Source: Christensenellaceae bacterium Phil1 | Lineage (GTDB): Bacteria; Bacillota; Clostridia; Christensenellales; CAG-138 | Assembly (NCBI GenBank): GCA_001940855.1 | Contig: MSGS01000045.1 | Coordinates: forward strand, 52,045-116,044 | Length of the DNA stretch: 64,000 bases | Direction of reading: 5' to 3' | Shown: positions 45,526 through 55,120 of the stretch, piece after piece | Layout of the letters: each line of letters opens with the position of its first letter | Position numbering within the stretch: position 1 is the first letter of the stretch | The notes under the pieces: model-generated | What the model was told of the DNA's origin: nothing | The model's database searches: none | What the model saw: the letters and a program-made list of their open reading frames with translations, nothing else | Made by a program: the position numbers and the translations under genes

Positions 45526-47327
45526 TCATTTCCTTCCGAAATCATTTGGCAAAGGAGCACCGCATCCGCCACGCCCACGCTGCCATCCGAATTTATATCC
45601 GCCGCTGCCAATGCCGCGCCGCTGAGCTGCGCTTGACCCATTATGTGGCGGCAGATGAGCGTAACGTCCGCTATTGTGAGTACACCGTCCAAATCAACAT
45701 CGCCTGCCGCCGTTTCGCTCGGCACTATTGTATAAAGCTGCGAATTCATATCCGCATATACAACCGTGCCGCGCGGATATATACTATTGCCAATATTCAG
45801 CCTGCCTGCACCTATTTCGGTCACAATAGTTCCTTCGGCCAGATCGACTATCTTTGCCGCCGTGCCGCTTGCGGTATAATAACGCATGAGCGCATCGGTA
45901 TTTCTGCTTTCATTGAAGCGGGCGTATATAAGGCTGCCGTCAACAGGGGCAAAGAATGTCGCGTTCGGGGCTATAACGTTTGCCGTGCGCTCCGTGCCGT
46001 AGAGCGTTTTGCATATGTTTCCGCAGGTATAGATGCGAGGTTTGCCGGTGGATTCGTCGTTTTTTGCATTGAACGTTCCGTCGTTATAATACCATTGGCC
46101 GTTGCAATAAACCATGCCGCTGCAAATGCCGCTCCAGAATTTGCTGTTCGGATGCGCCGAAGCCGCCGCAGCGGGCGACGAGCCGGATACGACACTGAAC
46201 ATCGCATCGTATACCTTGCCGTTAAAATGATTTTCTTTGAGCTGAGCCTCTGTATTCATGAAATAACCATGCATACATATGCCCATAAAATCGCCGTCGT
46301 TCGTATAATCTCCCAGATTATGGCGCGGATCGTCCCACGTTACGTCCGAATAATACCAGCCGTTTTCGGTATTCACTATGTTCCAGCCATGGTTAATGTT
46401 ATTTGAACTTACAAAATAGCTGTCCACACCCATTTCCCTGAGCAGATCTATATACGCCAGCGCATAACCCTGACACACGGCAATGCCGTTGACCAGCACG
46501 CCGTAGGCATTATACATATTCGGGTTATCCTTTGAGCCGCTTTCCACGGCAGCATAGTCATAGCGCGTATGTAAGGCTAAGTAATCATGTATTGCCAAGG
46601 CAATTTCGGTTTTGCTCATGCCGGAAGCGTCGTTGGGAAACAGACTATTCAGCACAGCCTGCTTTTCGCTGTCGTAATCGGCGCGCATGGAAGCCGCATC
46701 TGCTTTAAGGCCAAGGCTGAGCATGGTGAACTTGCCGCCGGAGATGGAGTATTTCATACCATCGCTTGCGCATACGAAAGACTGCGGCACGCTGTTCAGC
46801 ACGGCGGATATCGTGCTGTTGAGTCCAGTATAGTTAGGGCGCTGCCCTTCCGGTTTATCCCCATCATAGTTTATGTTAAGGTCGCGCAGGTCTACGCTGG
46901 GGGTAAGGTTTAATATAGCTTCGCGCAGGCGGACGGCAAAGGTTGCACGCTTGGCGGTGGTAAAGCTGCCGTCGTCGGTTTCATCGGCAAAGACTGCTGC
47001 TCTGGCCGGCAGGTTCTGCTCAAAGTCAATGCTTAGCTGTTCTCCGTAAAGATCGCCGAATTGAAATACTCCTTCCGGTTCTATTGGCACTTCAATTATT
47101 TCGCTTTCGTTTGCCCCCGGCGATGCGTCAACGTCTATCATCGGCGGCTGTTCCTGCTCCGTTTCGGGCTGCGGTGCTGGCGTTGATTCTGCCTGCGGAG
47201 CCGTTTCCGCTTCCGCAGCGGGTTCGGCTGCCGGCGGAGTCGGCTGTTCTATCTCGCCTTCCGCAAATGCGCACACGCTTGTGAGCATAAGCGCGGCAAG
47301 CATAAGGCAAAGCAGTTTCTTTTTCAT
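45522..47327 (-). CDS. Secreted transglutaminase-like protein with C-terminal dockerin
   Basis: 601 residues: signal peptide (1-22); Pro/Glu/Ala/Gln-rich linker (about 25-62); a transglutaminase-like cysteine-protease fold (about 235-345) with Cys285 in GIAVCQGYAL, His313 in NINHGWN and Asp328 in YYSDVTWDD; a C-terminal beta-propeller-like or carbohydrate-associated region; and a dockerin at about 541-601 with GDVDLDGVLTIADVTLICRH and ADINSDGSVGVADAVLLCQM. The catalytic triad is complete, so it could crosslink or cleave peptides at the cell surface. It is the enzyme member of the cohesin-dockerin set. Confidence 0.82.
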   Translation of the reverse strand: MKKKLLCLMLAALMLTSVCAFAEGEIEQPTPPAAEPAAEAETAPQAESTPAPQPETEQEQPPMIDVDASPGANESEIIEVPIEPEGVFQFGDLYGEQLSIDFEQNLPARAAVFADETDDGSFTTAKRATFAVRLREAILNLTPSVDLRDLNINYDGDKPEGQRPNYTGLNSTISAVLNSVPQSFVCASDGMKYSISGGKFTMLSLGLKADAASMRADYDSEKQAVLNSLFPNDASGMSKTEIALAIHDYLALHTRYDYAAVESGSKDNPNMYNAYGVLVNGIAVCQGYALAYIDLLREMGVDSYFVSSNNINHGWNIVNTENGWYYSDVTWDDPRHNLGDYTNDGDFMGICMHGYFMNTEAQLKENHFNGKVYDAMFSVVSGSSPAAAASAHPNSKFWSGICSGMVYCNGQWYYNDGTFNAKNDESTGKPRIYTCGNICKTLYGTERTANVIAPNATFFAPVDGSLIYARFNESRNTDALMRYYTASGTAAKIVDLAEGTIVTEIGAGRLNIGNSIYPRGTVVYADMNSQLYTIVPSETAAGDVDLDGVLTIADVTLICRHIMGQAQLSGAALAAADINSDGSVGVADAVLLCQMISEGNE

Positions 47328-47347
47328 ATGTGTTTCCCCCTCCTGAT

Positions 47348-47387
47348 CCGAATATTATTCGGGGCCAAGTTTGTTACGCTTGGCCCC
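47348..47387 (-). terminator. Hairpins after the 1770-residue surface protein
   Basis: GGGGCCAAG / CTTGGCCCC (47361-47387) and an interlocking CCGAATATTATTCGG palindrome (47348-47362). There is no T-run, so this may be a partial terminator or processing site within the cluster. Confidence 0.4.
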
Positions 47388-47412
47388 AAGGTTCGGGTAT
47401 GTTCAGTTAATA

Positions 47413-50400
47413 TCAGTTGCCACGCTTGCGCATGGTCACATATGCCGCGCCGAGCAGCGCCAGCAGGCCAAGGCCGATAAGCATGCCGCCGCCTATGACC
47501 GCGCCGTCGTTGCGCTGCGCGCCATCCAGCACGCTTACGCCGTCCGCATTGTCTATCACGGGGCGGGCATTGGCCGCGCTCTCAAGGCCGGGGATAATGC
47601 CCGCGGTGGCAGGAGTCATGGTATAGGGATGCTCAACCACGGTTGCGTCGCCCGTTGTAGGCATAAGCACTCCCACGGTAATGCCCGTTGTGCCGCTGCC
47701 GCTTATAACGCTGCTGCCCTTGAGCATTTCCTTCAGATAGCTGATGGGATAATAGAAGCGGTACATGCCCAGCTTTTCAAGCGCACCGGGGTTCACAACA
47801 ACCTGCATACCGAATGCGGAGTTGATTATAAGCGTATTGCCGCTTATATCCACCGCGCGGAGCACGCCCTGCGGCACCCTGTCGTAATAGCCGGCATTGG
47901 CGGTTATAACGCTGCCCTGTCCGCTGCGAAGGAGCGTCCAGTAAACCTCGTTCCAGAAGTTATCCTCAGGATCCCTTTCAGGCTCGGTAGGCAGTACGGG
48001 TGAAGGCGCGGGAGTGTACCAGCCTATGGCAAATGTCACGTTGCTGTTTTCTATTTCAAACTGCAAGCCGCCCGCGGTCTTTTGCGGCACTATGGCTTTC
48101 ATCTTGCCCTCGCCGTCGGGTATCAGCATCACAAATTCGTCACCCTTATCGGAATCGGCGGGATAGGGCACGGTCACCTGCATCTTGCCGTTTGCAAACG
48201 TTACAGGGTTGCCATTTTCATCCTTAAAGCTGATGTTTTCATACACAACATCGCTGTTGCCGACATTGTTGAACGCGGGGTTCTTCTTCACTTCCTCTTC
48301 AAGCGCGCCCGGTGCGGCATCGGCAAGCTTGCCCTGCACATTTTCAGGCTCCACCTTGTTCCCTGCGCCGTCCTTATATTCCATTTCCTTGCCCGCATCG
48401 GGTATCGGCGTAACCGCGAAGCCCTCGGCATTGGGCTTACCATCCGGCTTAACGGGGGCTGCTGTTACGGAAACGGTTATATCAACGCTTTGCTTATCGC
48501 TTGTACCATCGAAATACTTTTCGGTATAGGTAAGCGTTATGGTAGCGGTGCCAAGGGTGTTCAGCAGGCGCGCTTCCTTTGCGCTGTCAACTGCCATACC
48601 GTCGCTCATGGAGAGTACAACATCGGCATGATTCAGCGCCTTCTTTGCGCCGGACTTATACACGGCGTGTATCTTACCGTCGAAGCCGATGGTGGTCGCT
48701 TCCTTCAGCTTATAGTTGTACTCTATCTGGTCAGCTGCAAGCTTAACGCCTTCAAGCACGTCCACAACGGTGAAGGTGTGGGTATAGGTTATGCCGCCGT
48801 TCGCCTTATCGGTAAAGGTTACGGTCTTGACGCCGAGAGCGGTTTCACCGGTTGCGGCGGGGGCGTAAGTGGTGGTCACTTCAACCTTGGTATCATCGTT
48901 AACGTCAAGCGTCTGGTCCGGTGCGCCGCTGCCGAACTTGGTAACGAGCTTTACGCCGCTTAGGTCAAGCGCGTCGCCCAGCTTCACCTGAGTGGGCAGG
49001 GTGCCAACGATGCTGTTGGTGTAAGTATCCTGCGCCAGGGTCACGGTAACGGTGGCGGTGACGGGGTTATAGTTCTTGTCGGGCGTGAAGGTGAGCGTCA
49101 ACTCAACCTTTTTGCCGATGTCCGCAGTGGTAAGGCCGGACTTGACGGTGAACACGAGGTTCTCGCCATCTATCTTAGCTTCGCCGTCAAGAATATCGTT
49201 AGCTGCGGTTGCAACGCTCCACTTACCGCTTACGTCGGTGGGAGTTAGCTGCAATTCGCTCAGCTTTCGGGTCTGCGCGCCCGCAAGCATGAACGCAACG
49301 GTGTATTCCTTATCGATCGCGCTCATGTCGGCCTCTTTTATCACCACGTCAACGGTATTGGCCTTCAGGTTATAGTTCTTGCTGCCCTCGTCGGTCAGCT
49401 TGGCGGTCACTTCATAAGTATCCGCGTCAACGGGAAGCGCATCGTTATTATTATAGGTAAGGGTATAGAGCGTTTTGCCTTCATCAGCCTTAACGCGGTT
49501 ATCGGTAACGCCGCTCACTCCATGCGTATAGCCGTCATATGTAACGGCTGCGGGTGCGGTGAGTGTGACGTTCAGATCGGCCTTTTTCACCTTGCCCGTT
49601 GCGGTTTTAACAACGTTCAGGCTGTAATTGCCGGCATCCTTGCCCCCGATGATATAGGTCACCTCGACCTTCACGGCGTCGCCCGCGTCGGCGGTAACGT
49701 ATGTACCCGTTACCTTGTCGAACTGCACGTCATCACCCGCTATCAATTCAGATGCGCTCATGGTAACATTCGCGTCGTCGGTACGACCATTGTAGGTCTT
49801 GTCGTCAACGGCAGCCGTTACGGTCACGGGCTTGCGTGTAATGTCGGCCGTAAGCTTAACGATGGGGTTGGTCAGGTTATAGTTGTCCGCATCCTTACCG
49901 GTGAGGGTTATGTGCGCGGTGTTTTTAACGGCCTTGTTCTCACCAACGTTCTTGTCTTCGAACTCGAAAACAATGCCCGTCATATCGAAGTTGACATCGG
50001 TGCCATCTATTGCGCCGTCAAGCTTCGCGTTGTCATAATGAACATACGCTACCGTATTGCCGTTATAGGCCTTATTATCAACGGTGAGGCCTATCAGGGT
50101 AACGTCCTGCTTATTTATTATAAGTTTCGCGGTGGTGCTGCCGATGTAGTTCGTATCCTCGTAGCTTATCGCCACGTCATACGTGCCGGCATCGCGCGGT
50201 TCAGCAACGGTTTTACCATCTTTGGTGTAAGTCACGGTCAGCTTGCTAACATCAACGGCATCGCCACTGATGTTAGCCTTGCTCAGGTCTATTCCCTGCG
50301 TTTTTCCGTTGAAGGTAACGGTCTTGTCATCTATGCCCGTGATGATAACAGGATCCTTCTCGACAACACTTATAACGAAGGAGATAATTTTATATTCTAC

Positions 50401-52725
50401 TTCGTCCGCCGTTACTTTTACATCTACGTTGTAACTTCCCTTATTATCGGTCGTGATTCCTTGCGGCTCTACGATTATGTTAAGTGTACCGTTGCTCGCA
50501 AGTTCTGTGGACACTGCATCAAGCTTAAAATTATCGACATTTTCGCCGCTCAGGGCAGCCTTAATGTTGGTAATAGTACCAGTACCTTCATTCTTTATTG
50601 TACCTGTCAGGCTTTCGGGCAACGTTCCGCCAACGCGCACATTCACGCCGACAACGCCGGAGCCGTCAACTTTCCACGCATAGGTGTCAAGAGTCTTTAT
50701 GGCACTGTTGACTGCCTCGGAGGGATTATGGTTGGCATCGCCTGCCTTGCGGGTATACACATAGTACCACTTTGCAGGCTCAAGGCCGGTAACGGGGCTG
50801 GTCAGTTCAGTGCCCTGCTTCCACTCGCTTTCAGCGGGGGTAGCCTGAGTAGTGCTGATTACATATTCCTGTTTGGCAACAATGTCCAGCTCAAAGCTAT
50901 TGGAAGTTGCGTTCGTGGGGGTAGGCGCGGCAGGCGCAGTTTGCTCAGCCCTTGCTACGTTGAACGTTGCGTCCGCCCAGGTCTTGCGGTATTCAGAAGC
51001 TTCGCTGGAGGTAAACGTTACCTTAACTTTATATGTACCTGCTTCGGTAGGAGCAGATTTAAGCTTGTTATTCAGGCTGTCGAAATATTCAATAGTCCGA
51101 CCCATGCCTACAACTTCTTCAGGGCCGATTTCAGGCGTCTTTGGTGTGCCGTCATAGGTGAAGTTGAGGACGTTGAAGTTTATAATAACGGCTTCCTTCT
51201 TCTCAAACACAGCCTTTATCGTCACGTCCTTGCTGCCCATGGTGAAGGTTATCGGGTTAGCCTTCGCTGCTTCTTCCGTCAGGGTTATACCGGTAACTTC
51301 CCACTTGACGAACTTGTGGTCATTGTCATTGGGAGTTGCGGTAAGCTTTATCTCGTACCCCTCGCGCACTTCGCCCTCGGGTGAGCGCGTGACCTCGCCG
51401 TTGCCTTCTGTGGTAACGGTCAGCTTGCGCGGGGCCTTGTCAATAGTAACAGGATCGCTTTGAGCTTCCTCACTCTCTTTATGGGTAGCGGTCTCGGGAT
51501 AGCGAGCAGCAACATAATAGGTCTTGCCGTACTGCACGGTGAACTCGGTTTCCTTGCCGAAATTCTGACTGGCGCCATCACCAACAAGAAGATATTCCGC
51601 ATCGTGGTCAACATTTTTAACGGTTATAACGTTCTCTTTGGCTTCGATTATGGGCTTGGCGGGGGCATCCTTCGTGGCTTTTTCGACCTTCGCAGTCGTT
51701 GCTTTCTTCATGCCATTAAAGTTGTCCGTGTCGCTAACCCAAACAGTAAGTGTCTTGCCTATATCGTCCTTGGTAATAGTATATGTGTTCTCGGCACTTA
51801 CGGGCATTTCTTCGCCTTCACGATACCAAACGTACTCTACCTTTTGGGCATTGCCTTCTTCATATGCCGCGGTAAGAGTTTCGCCGTAAACGGCATTGCC
51901 TTTAATGGTGACCGTGCCGGTCAGGTCAGCCTTTTTAACGGTTATTTCCTTGGTAGCGATCTTGCCCTCAAACGTTGCGGTTATGGTTGCAGTGCCTTCA
52001 CCAACGGCGGTAACAAGGCCGTTTTTAACGGTAGCAACCGTATCGTTGCTTGTACTCCAATCAACGTTGCTCATGTCGGCTTTGGGCTGTGTCGCGTTGG
52101 TAGGCTGCGCCGCAACGGTAAGCTGAGTGGTGTTGCCGATTCCGGTTATGCTGTCCGCGCCGTTGATGGTTATTCCGGTTACGGGAATGGAGATGGTAAC
52201 GGAGGCACTTCTCTGAGAAGCATTAAAAAGTTCCGTTTGAGAATCGTTGCCATAGTTAGCTTCTGTCAAGCTAACTGTTGTTTTCCCCGATGTTGCAGTT
52301 TCTTTCACTTTCAACTGTAGTCTAATGTACTCACCCGTTTTTTTAGTTTCAAGGGTGGTAGCCATACGAATTACAGCAGCACCTTCACTGATGTTTATTA
52401 CCGGGTCGGCTGGACATTTGCTACCCTTTACTGCTTCAAGGCCTTCTTCGGTGCTAATATTCGACTCCATTGAGAACACATTTGCATCATACTGAATGGT
52501 GCATTCCCATGAATTAGTTCCCTCATTTTTAGCTGCGCTCAAAACAACTGTGATAATATCACCAGCAGCTATACTATCAGCTTCGCTCAAGGTTACATCA
52601 TCTTTCAGGATTTGCAAACCATATGTGAAAACATCATCATTCTCGGCCATCGCTATTGGCATATTGCCTGTTATAGAAATGAGCATCGAAAATGCCAAAA
52701 CCAACGATACGATTCTTTTCCGCAT
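47413..52725 (-). CDS. Giant membrane-anchored multi-Ig surface protein with cohesin-like N-terminal domain
   Basis: 1770 residues. Signal peptide 1-28; cohesin-like beta-sandwich about 33-172 (DIITVVLSAAKNEGTNSWEC, IQYDANVFSM, GEYIRLQLKVKETA); a BIG_2 domain about 190-268 (VDWSTSNDTVATVKNGLVTA); further Ig-like units, an InlB B-like repeat near 440-500 (GNGEVTRSPEGEV, KFVKWEVTG), fibronectin-like FN3 near 600-690, and a run of YDG/MBG repeats about 850-1180 (TYNGRTDDANVTMSA, VTYDGYTHGVSG). A C-terminal helix and MRKRGN anchor it to the membrane. Probably a long stalk that displays its N-terminal cohesin away from the cell. The part of the gene coding for the N terminus (52130-52725) looks AT-richer than the rest. 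Confidence 0.78.
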   Translation of the reverse strand: MRKRIVSLVLAFSMLISITGNMPIAMAENDDVFTYGLQILKDDVTLSEADSIAAGDIITVVLSAAKNEGTNSWECTIQYDANVFSMESNISTEEGLEAVKGSKCPADPVINISEGAAVIRMATTLETKKTGEYIRLQLKVKETATSGKTTVSLTEANYGNDSQTELFNASQRSASVTISIPVTGITINGADSITGIGNTTQLTVAAQPTNATQPKADMSNVDWSTSNDTVATVKNGLVTAVGEGTATITATFEGKIATKEITVKKADLTGTVTIKGNAVYGETLTAAYEEGNAQKVEYVWYREGEEMPVSAENTYTITKDDIGKTLTVWVSDTDNFNGMKKATTAKVEKATKDAPAKPIIEAKENVITVKNVDHDAEYLLVGDGASQNFGKETEFTVQYGKTYYVAARYPETATHKESEEAQSDPVTIDKAPRKLTVTTEGNGEVTRSPEGEVREGYEIKLTATPNDNDHKFVKWEVTGITLTEEAAKANPITFTMGSKDVTIKAVFEKKEAVIINFNVLNFTYDGTPKTPEIGPEEVVGMGRTIEYFDSLNNKLKSAPTEAGTYKVKVTFTSSEASEYRKTWADATFNVARAEQTAPAAPTPTNATSNSFELDIVAKQEYVISTTQATPAESEWKQGTELTSPVTGLEPAKWYYVYTRKAGDANHNPSEAVNSAIKTLDTYAWKVDGSGVVGVNVRVGGTLPESLTGTIKNEGTGTITNIKAALSGENVDNFKLDAVSTELASNGTLNIIVEPQGITTDNKGSYNVDVKVTADEVEYKIISFVISVVEKDPVIITGIDDKTVTFNGKTQGIDLSKANISGDAVDVSKLTVTYTKDGKTVAEPRDAGTYDVAISYEDTNYIGSTTAKLIINKQDVTLIGLTVDNKAYNGNTVAYVHYDNAKLDGAIDGTDVNFDMTGIVFEFEDKNVGENKAVKNTAHITLTGKDADNYNLTNPIVKLTADITRKPVTVTAAVDDKTYNGRTDDANVTMSASELIAGDDVQFDKVTGTYVTADAGDAVKVEVTYIIGGKDAGNYSLNVVKTATGKVKKADLNVTLTAPAAVTYDGYTHGVSGVTDNRVKADEGKTLYTLTYNNNDALPVDADTYEVTAKLTDEGSKNYNLKANTVDVVIKEADMSAIDKEYTVAFMLAGAQTRKLSELQLTPTDVSGKWSVATAANDILDGEAKIDGENLVFTVKSGLTTADIGKKVELTLTFTPDKNYNPVTATVTVTLAQDTYTNSIVGTLPTQVKLGDALDLSGVKLVTKFGSGAPDQTLDVNDDTKVEVTTTYAPAATGETALGVKTVTFTDKANGGITYTHTFTVVDVLEGVKLAADQIEYNYKLKEATTIGFDGKIHAVYKSGAKKALNHADVVLSMSDGMAVDSAKEARLLNTLGTATITLTYTEKYFDGTSDKQSVDITVSVTAAPVKPDGKPNAEGFAVTPIPDAGKEMEYKDGAGNKVEPENVQGKLADAAPGALEEEVKKNPAFNNVGNSDVVYENISFKDENGNPVTFANGKMQVTVPYPADSDKGDEFVMLIPDGEGKMKAIVPQKTAGGLQFEIENSNVTFAIGWYTPAPSPVLPTEPERDPEDNFWNEVYWTLLRSGQGSVITANAGYYDRVPQGVLRAVDISGNTLIINSAFGMQVVVNPGALEKLGMYRFYYPISYLKEMLKGSSVISGSGTTGITVGVLMPTTGDATVVEHPYTMTPATAGIIPGLESAANARPVIDNADGVSVLDGAQRNDGAVIGGGMLIGLGLLALLGAAYVTMRKRGN

Positions 52726-52760
52726 TTCTTCCTAATTCCTACCTTTCTATATTTGATACA

Positions 52761-53921
52761 TCAGTTAAAGGATGTTATTATACCTGCTGAATACTTTAAC
52801 ACAAGCACAACATCGCGCGTGTTTATCTTCCCATCACCATTAGTATCAGCACGCATCTGTTGTGTTTCATCAAGTCCTATCAGTCTGGCGCTATACTTCA
52901 ATATCATTACGGCATCACGCGTATTTATCTTTCCATCCCCATTAACATCGCCCAGTTCATACCCCCCATACGGGTCGTCGGTTACGGTGGGTTGAGTTAT
53001 TGGGCTGAGGGCGCCGTTGGCGTCCTTTGTGGCTATGGCCTTGGGCTCTGAGGTAATGCTTTGGCTTGCGCCCGATTTTTTCATCGTCAGCACCGCCACG
53101 CCGCTGCGCATGTCCACGCCGTCGGTATTGGGTGCGGCATTGTGGCTTATAGTTACGCCGTCGCCGTCTATGCTAACCATAAACGGACAGTCGCTTGCCG
53201 CTGCAATATCAGTATACCCGTTAAGCGTAAGCTGCATGTTTAGCCGCTGCAAATCGGCAATGCTTGCCTTGAGCGAAAGCGTCACAACGCCGTTTGCTTC
53301 GCTTGTGATGCAGTATACCGTAGGCGCGCCATCTGTGGGATAGGTCACTCTGTCGCTCACGGTCACAGTGGTTGGCGTAAACGTGCTGCCAGCAGGGGTC
53401 AGCGTAGTTTCTGTTTCGCCGGTTTTCTCCGCCGCTATGGCGCTAAATCCCTCGCTTGCTATTTTGTAGCTTGTGCCGGTGGTATTTTGACCTATCACCT
53501 TGAACACAATATTGCCTATCACGGTGTTTGCCGCAATACTCACATCGCCGCCGCTGATGATACCCGCATTAACAAGCAATATCTTCACCTTGCCGTCTTT
53601 AACGCCGCCGTAGTTGAGCATGCCGGTTCCGCTGCCGCTTTCAGCCGTGTCCTCGTCTGCCGCGCTGCCCAGCAGCGCAGTGTAGGACACGAACTCAAGC
53701 ACCGTACTGTCATACTCAACATTGAACTCCGCGCCGCCAAAGCTTGCAACAGCCGCATCAAACTTAACATTGACGCTAAGATAATCGCCGTTTGCAAGCG
53801 CAGCGTTGCCGCTGTCAAGCTTTATGGCGATATCTCCCCCCTCGGCAAGCGCAGCGAACGGCAGCACAAACGCCGCCATTATGCACGCGAGCCAAGCTGC
53901 TACGATTCTCTGTCGTTTCAT
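52761..53921 (-). CDS. Adaptor scaffoldin: cohesin-like domain plus dockerin
   Basis: 386 residues: signal peptide (1-26); cohesin-like domain about 29-178 (DYLSVNVKFDAAVASFGGAE, FNVEYDSTVLEFVSYTAL, ANTVIGNIVFKVIG); a second beta-rich region about 190-310; and a dockerin in the last 60 residues with two near-identical repeats GDVNGDGKINTRDAVMILKY and ADTNGDGKINTRDVVLVLKY. The helix after each calcium loop is LKYSA, unlike the LCRxI helix of the other dockerins here. A protein with both cohesin and dockerin would bridge an enzyme and an anchored cohesin. Confidence 0.8.
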   Translation of the reverse strand: MKRQRIVAAWLACIMAAFVLPFAALAEGGDIAIKLDSGNAALANGDYLSVNVKFDAAVASFGGAEFNVEYDSTVLEFVSYTALLGSAADEDTAESGSGTGMLNYGGVKDGKVKILLVNAGIISGGDVSIAANTVIGNIVFKVIGQNTTGTSYKIASEGFSAIAAEKTGETETTLTPAGSTFTPTTVTVSDRVTYPTDGAPTVYCITSEANGVVTLSLKASIADLQRLNMQLTLNGYTDIAAASDCPFMVSIDGDGVTISHNAAPNTDGVDMRSGVAVLTMKKSGASQSITSEPKAIATKDANGALSPITQPTVTDDPYGGYELGDVNGDGKINTRDAVMILKYSARLIGLDETQQMRADTNGDGKINTRDVVLVLKYSAGIITSFN

Positions 53922-53998
53922 GTAATGCCTTTAAACTCCTTATGTATTTGGACCGGAGCAGGCGATGGGCATACCTCCACCACCTATAGTTATATAGT

Positions 53999-54027
53999 AT
54001 TATACCCGCAAAAAGCAATATAAGCAA
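53999..54027 (-). promoter_or_regulatory. Promoter for the adaptor scaffoldin gene
   Basis: Minus-strand TTGCTT (54027-54022), 17 bases, TATAAT (54004-53999). Confidence 0.7.
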
Positions 54028-54091
54028 GGTTATTCTGCTCCTTTGCGGGTATTATTCACAAACTGTTGATTTACTTGTTATTTCCTGCCAA

Positions 54092-55054
54092 TTACCTGCG
54101 GCGCATGGCGCGGATGGCCAGATAAACAGAGGCTATCCCCGTTATCACAGCCGCCGCGAAAAGCAGCCACATCCAAACCGAAGGCCCGTCGTCCTCCGTT
54201 TCGGCAACGGTCACCTGCGCGGCATCCGTCTGCGCCGCGTCCGTCTGCACGGGAGCGTCTGTCTGCGGTGCCGGGGATTCAGCCGCCTGCTGACTGCCCA
54301 CGGACACAACGGTTTCGGTAACGCTTGTGCCGTCCTCGCTTATGGCGTAAATTACGGTTTCGCCCTCCGCATGGGCTGTCACGTTCCCGCTTTGGTCAAC
54401 GGTTGCAACGCGCTCGTTGCTGCTGGACCATATTGTGCCGCTGCCGCCGGAAATGGTGGTGTTCTGGCCTATGTCCATTGTAACGTCGGCATCGGGATTG
54501 GCGGTAGCGGCAGGCGCCTGCGTGTGCTGCGCGCTCTGCTCCGGCGCGGCAGTTGGCGCGGGAGTGTTGGCCGCGGATGCAAGCTCCAGCGTGGCGCTGC
54601 CCTCGGTATATGCAAGCTCGTTGAGCTCTTCGTCTATTATCATGGTTTCCGTGAGCGCATTGTCCAGCTTTATCTCCGTGCTGCCGTGCGCGCCCTCTTT
54701 GGGGCGGAACGTGAGTTTGAGCAGTTCGCCCGGCTGCTTGCTGCCCATAAGCGTGCTCCATATGAATATTACGCTGCCGGGCTGTTCGTCATTGGTGGCG
54801 CTTATGCCGCCGGAAACTATGGCCCCGTTTTTCACCTTAACAAGCTCCAGCATTGTTTCATCATAATCAAGCGCAAACTGCGCACCGGCAACGCTTGTGC
54901 CGCCGGCAAGGCTAACTGTAACGGTTATTGTGCCGTCCGCATCGACCTCGCCCGCGCTTATGTTTATCTTAGTATCCTCCGCAAGCGCCGCCGTGCCCAT
55001 CAAAAGCACCGCCGCGGCTACAAGCACGGCAAGCATCCTTTTCGCTCTGCTCAT
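54092..55054 (-). CDS. Membrane-anchored cohesin protein
   Basis: 320 residues: signal peptide (1-25); a well-preserved cohesin at about 27-160 (KINISAGEVDADGTITVTVS, GAQFALDYDETMLELVKVKN, GSVIFIWSTLMGSKQPGELL, LTFRPKEGAHGSTEIKLDN); a Thr/Ala/Pro/Gln linker; a small BIG_2-like domain about 195-250 (GTIWSSSNERVATVDQSGNV); another linker; and a C-terminal membrane helix followed by RAMRRR. It has the layout of an anchoring scaffoldin with a single cohesin. GGAGGGGAG precedes the ATG. Confidence 0.82.
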   Translation of the reverse strand: MSRAKRMLAVLVAAAVLLMGTAALAEDTKINISAGEVDADGTITVTVSLAGGTSVAGAQFALDYDETMLELVKVKNGAIVSGGISATNDEQPGSVIFIWSTLMGSKQPGELLKLTFRPKEGAHGSTEIKLDNALTETMIIDEELNELAYTEGSATLELASAANTPAPTAAPEQSAQHTQAPAATANPDADVTMDIGQNTTISGGSGTIWSSSNERVATVDQSGNVTAHAEGETVIYAISEDGTSVTETVVSVGSQQAAESPAPQTDAPVQTDAAQTDAAQVTVAETEDDGPSVWMWLLFAAAVITGIASVYLAIRAMRRR

Positions 55055-55085
55055 TCTTCTCCCCTCCGTTCATACAGATATTCTT

Positions 55086-55114
55086 ATTATATAGTACCCT
55101 TCGCGCCTTTGCAA
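55086..55114 (-). promoter_or_regulatory. Promoter for the membrane-anchored cohesin gene
   Basis: Minus-strand TTGCAA (55114-55109), 17 bases, TATAAT (55091-55086). Confidence 0.75.
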
Positions 55115-55120
55115 CCGCGC

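Noticed and set aside
49522..51384. 620-codon plus-strand frame opposite the giant surface gene
   Set aside because: Antisense shadow of repetitive beta-sandwich coding sequence; no start signal or recognisable domain.
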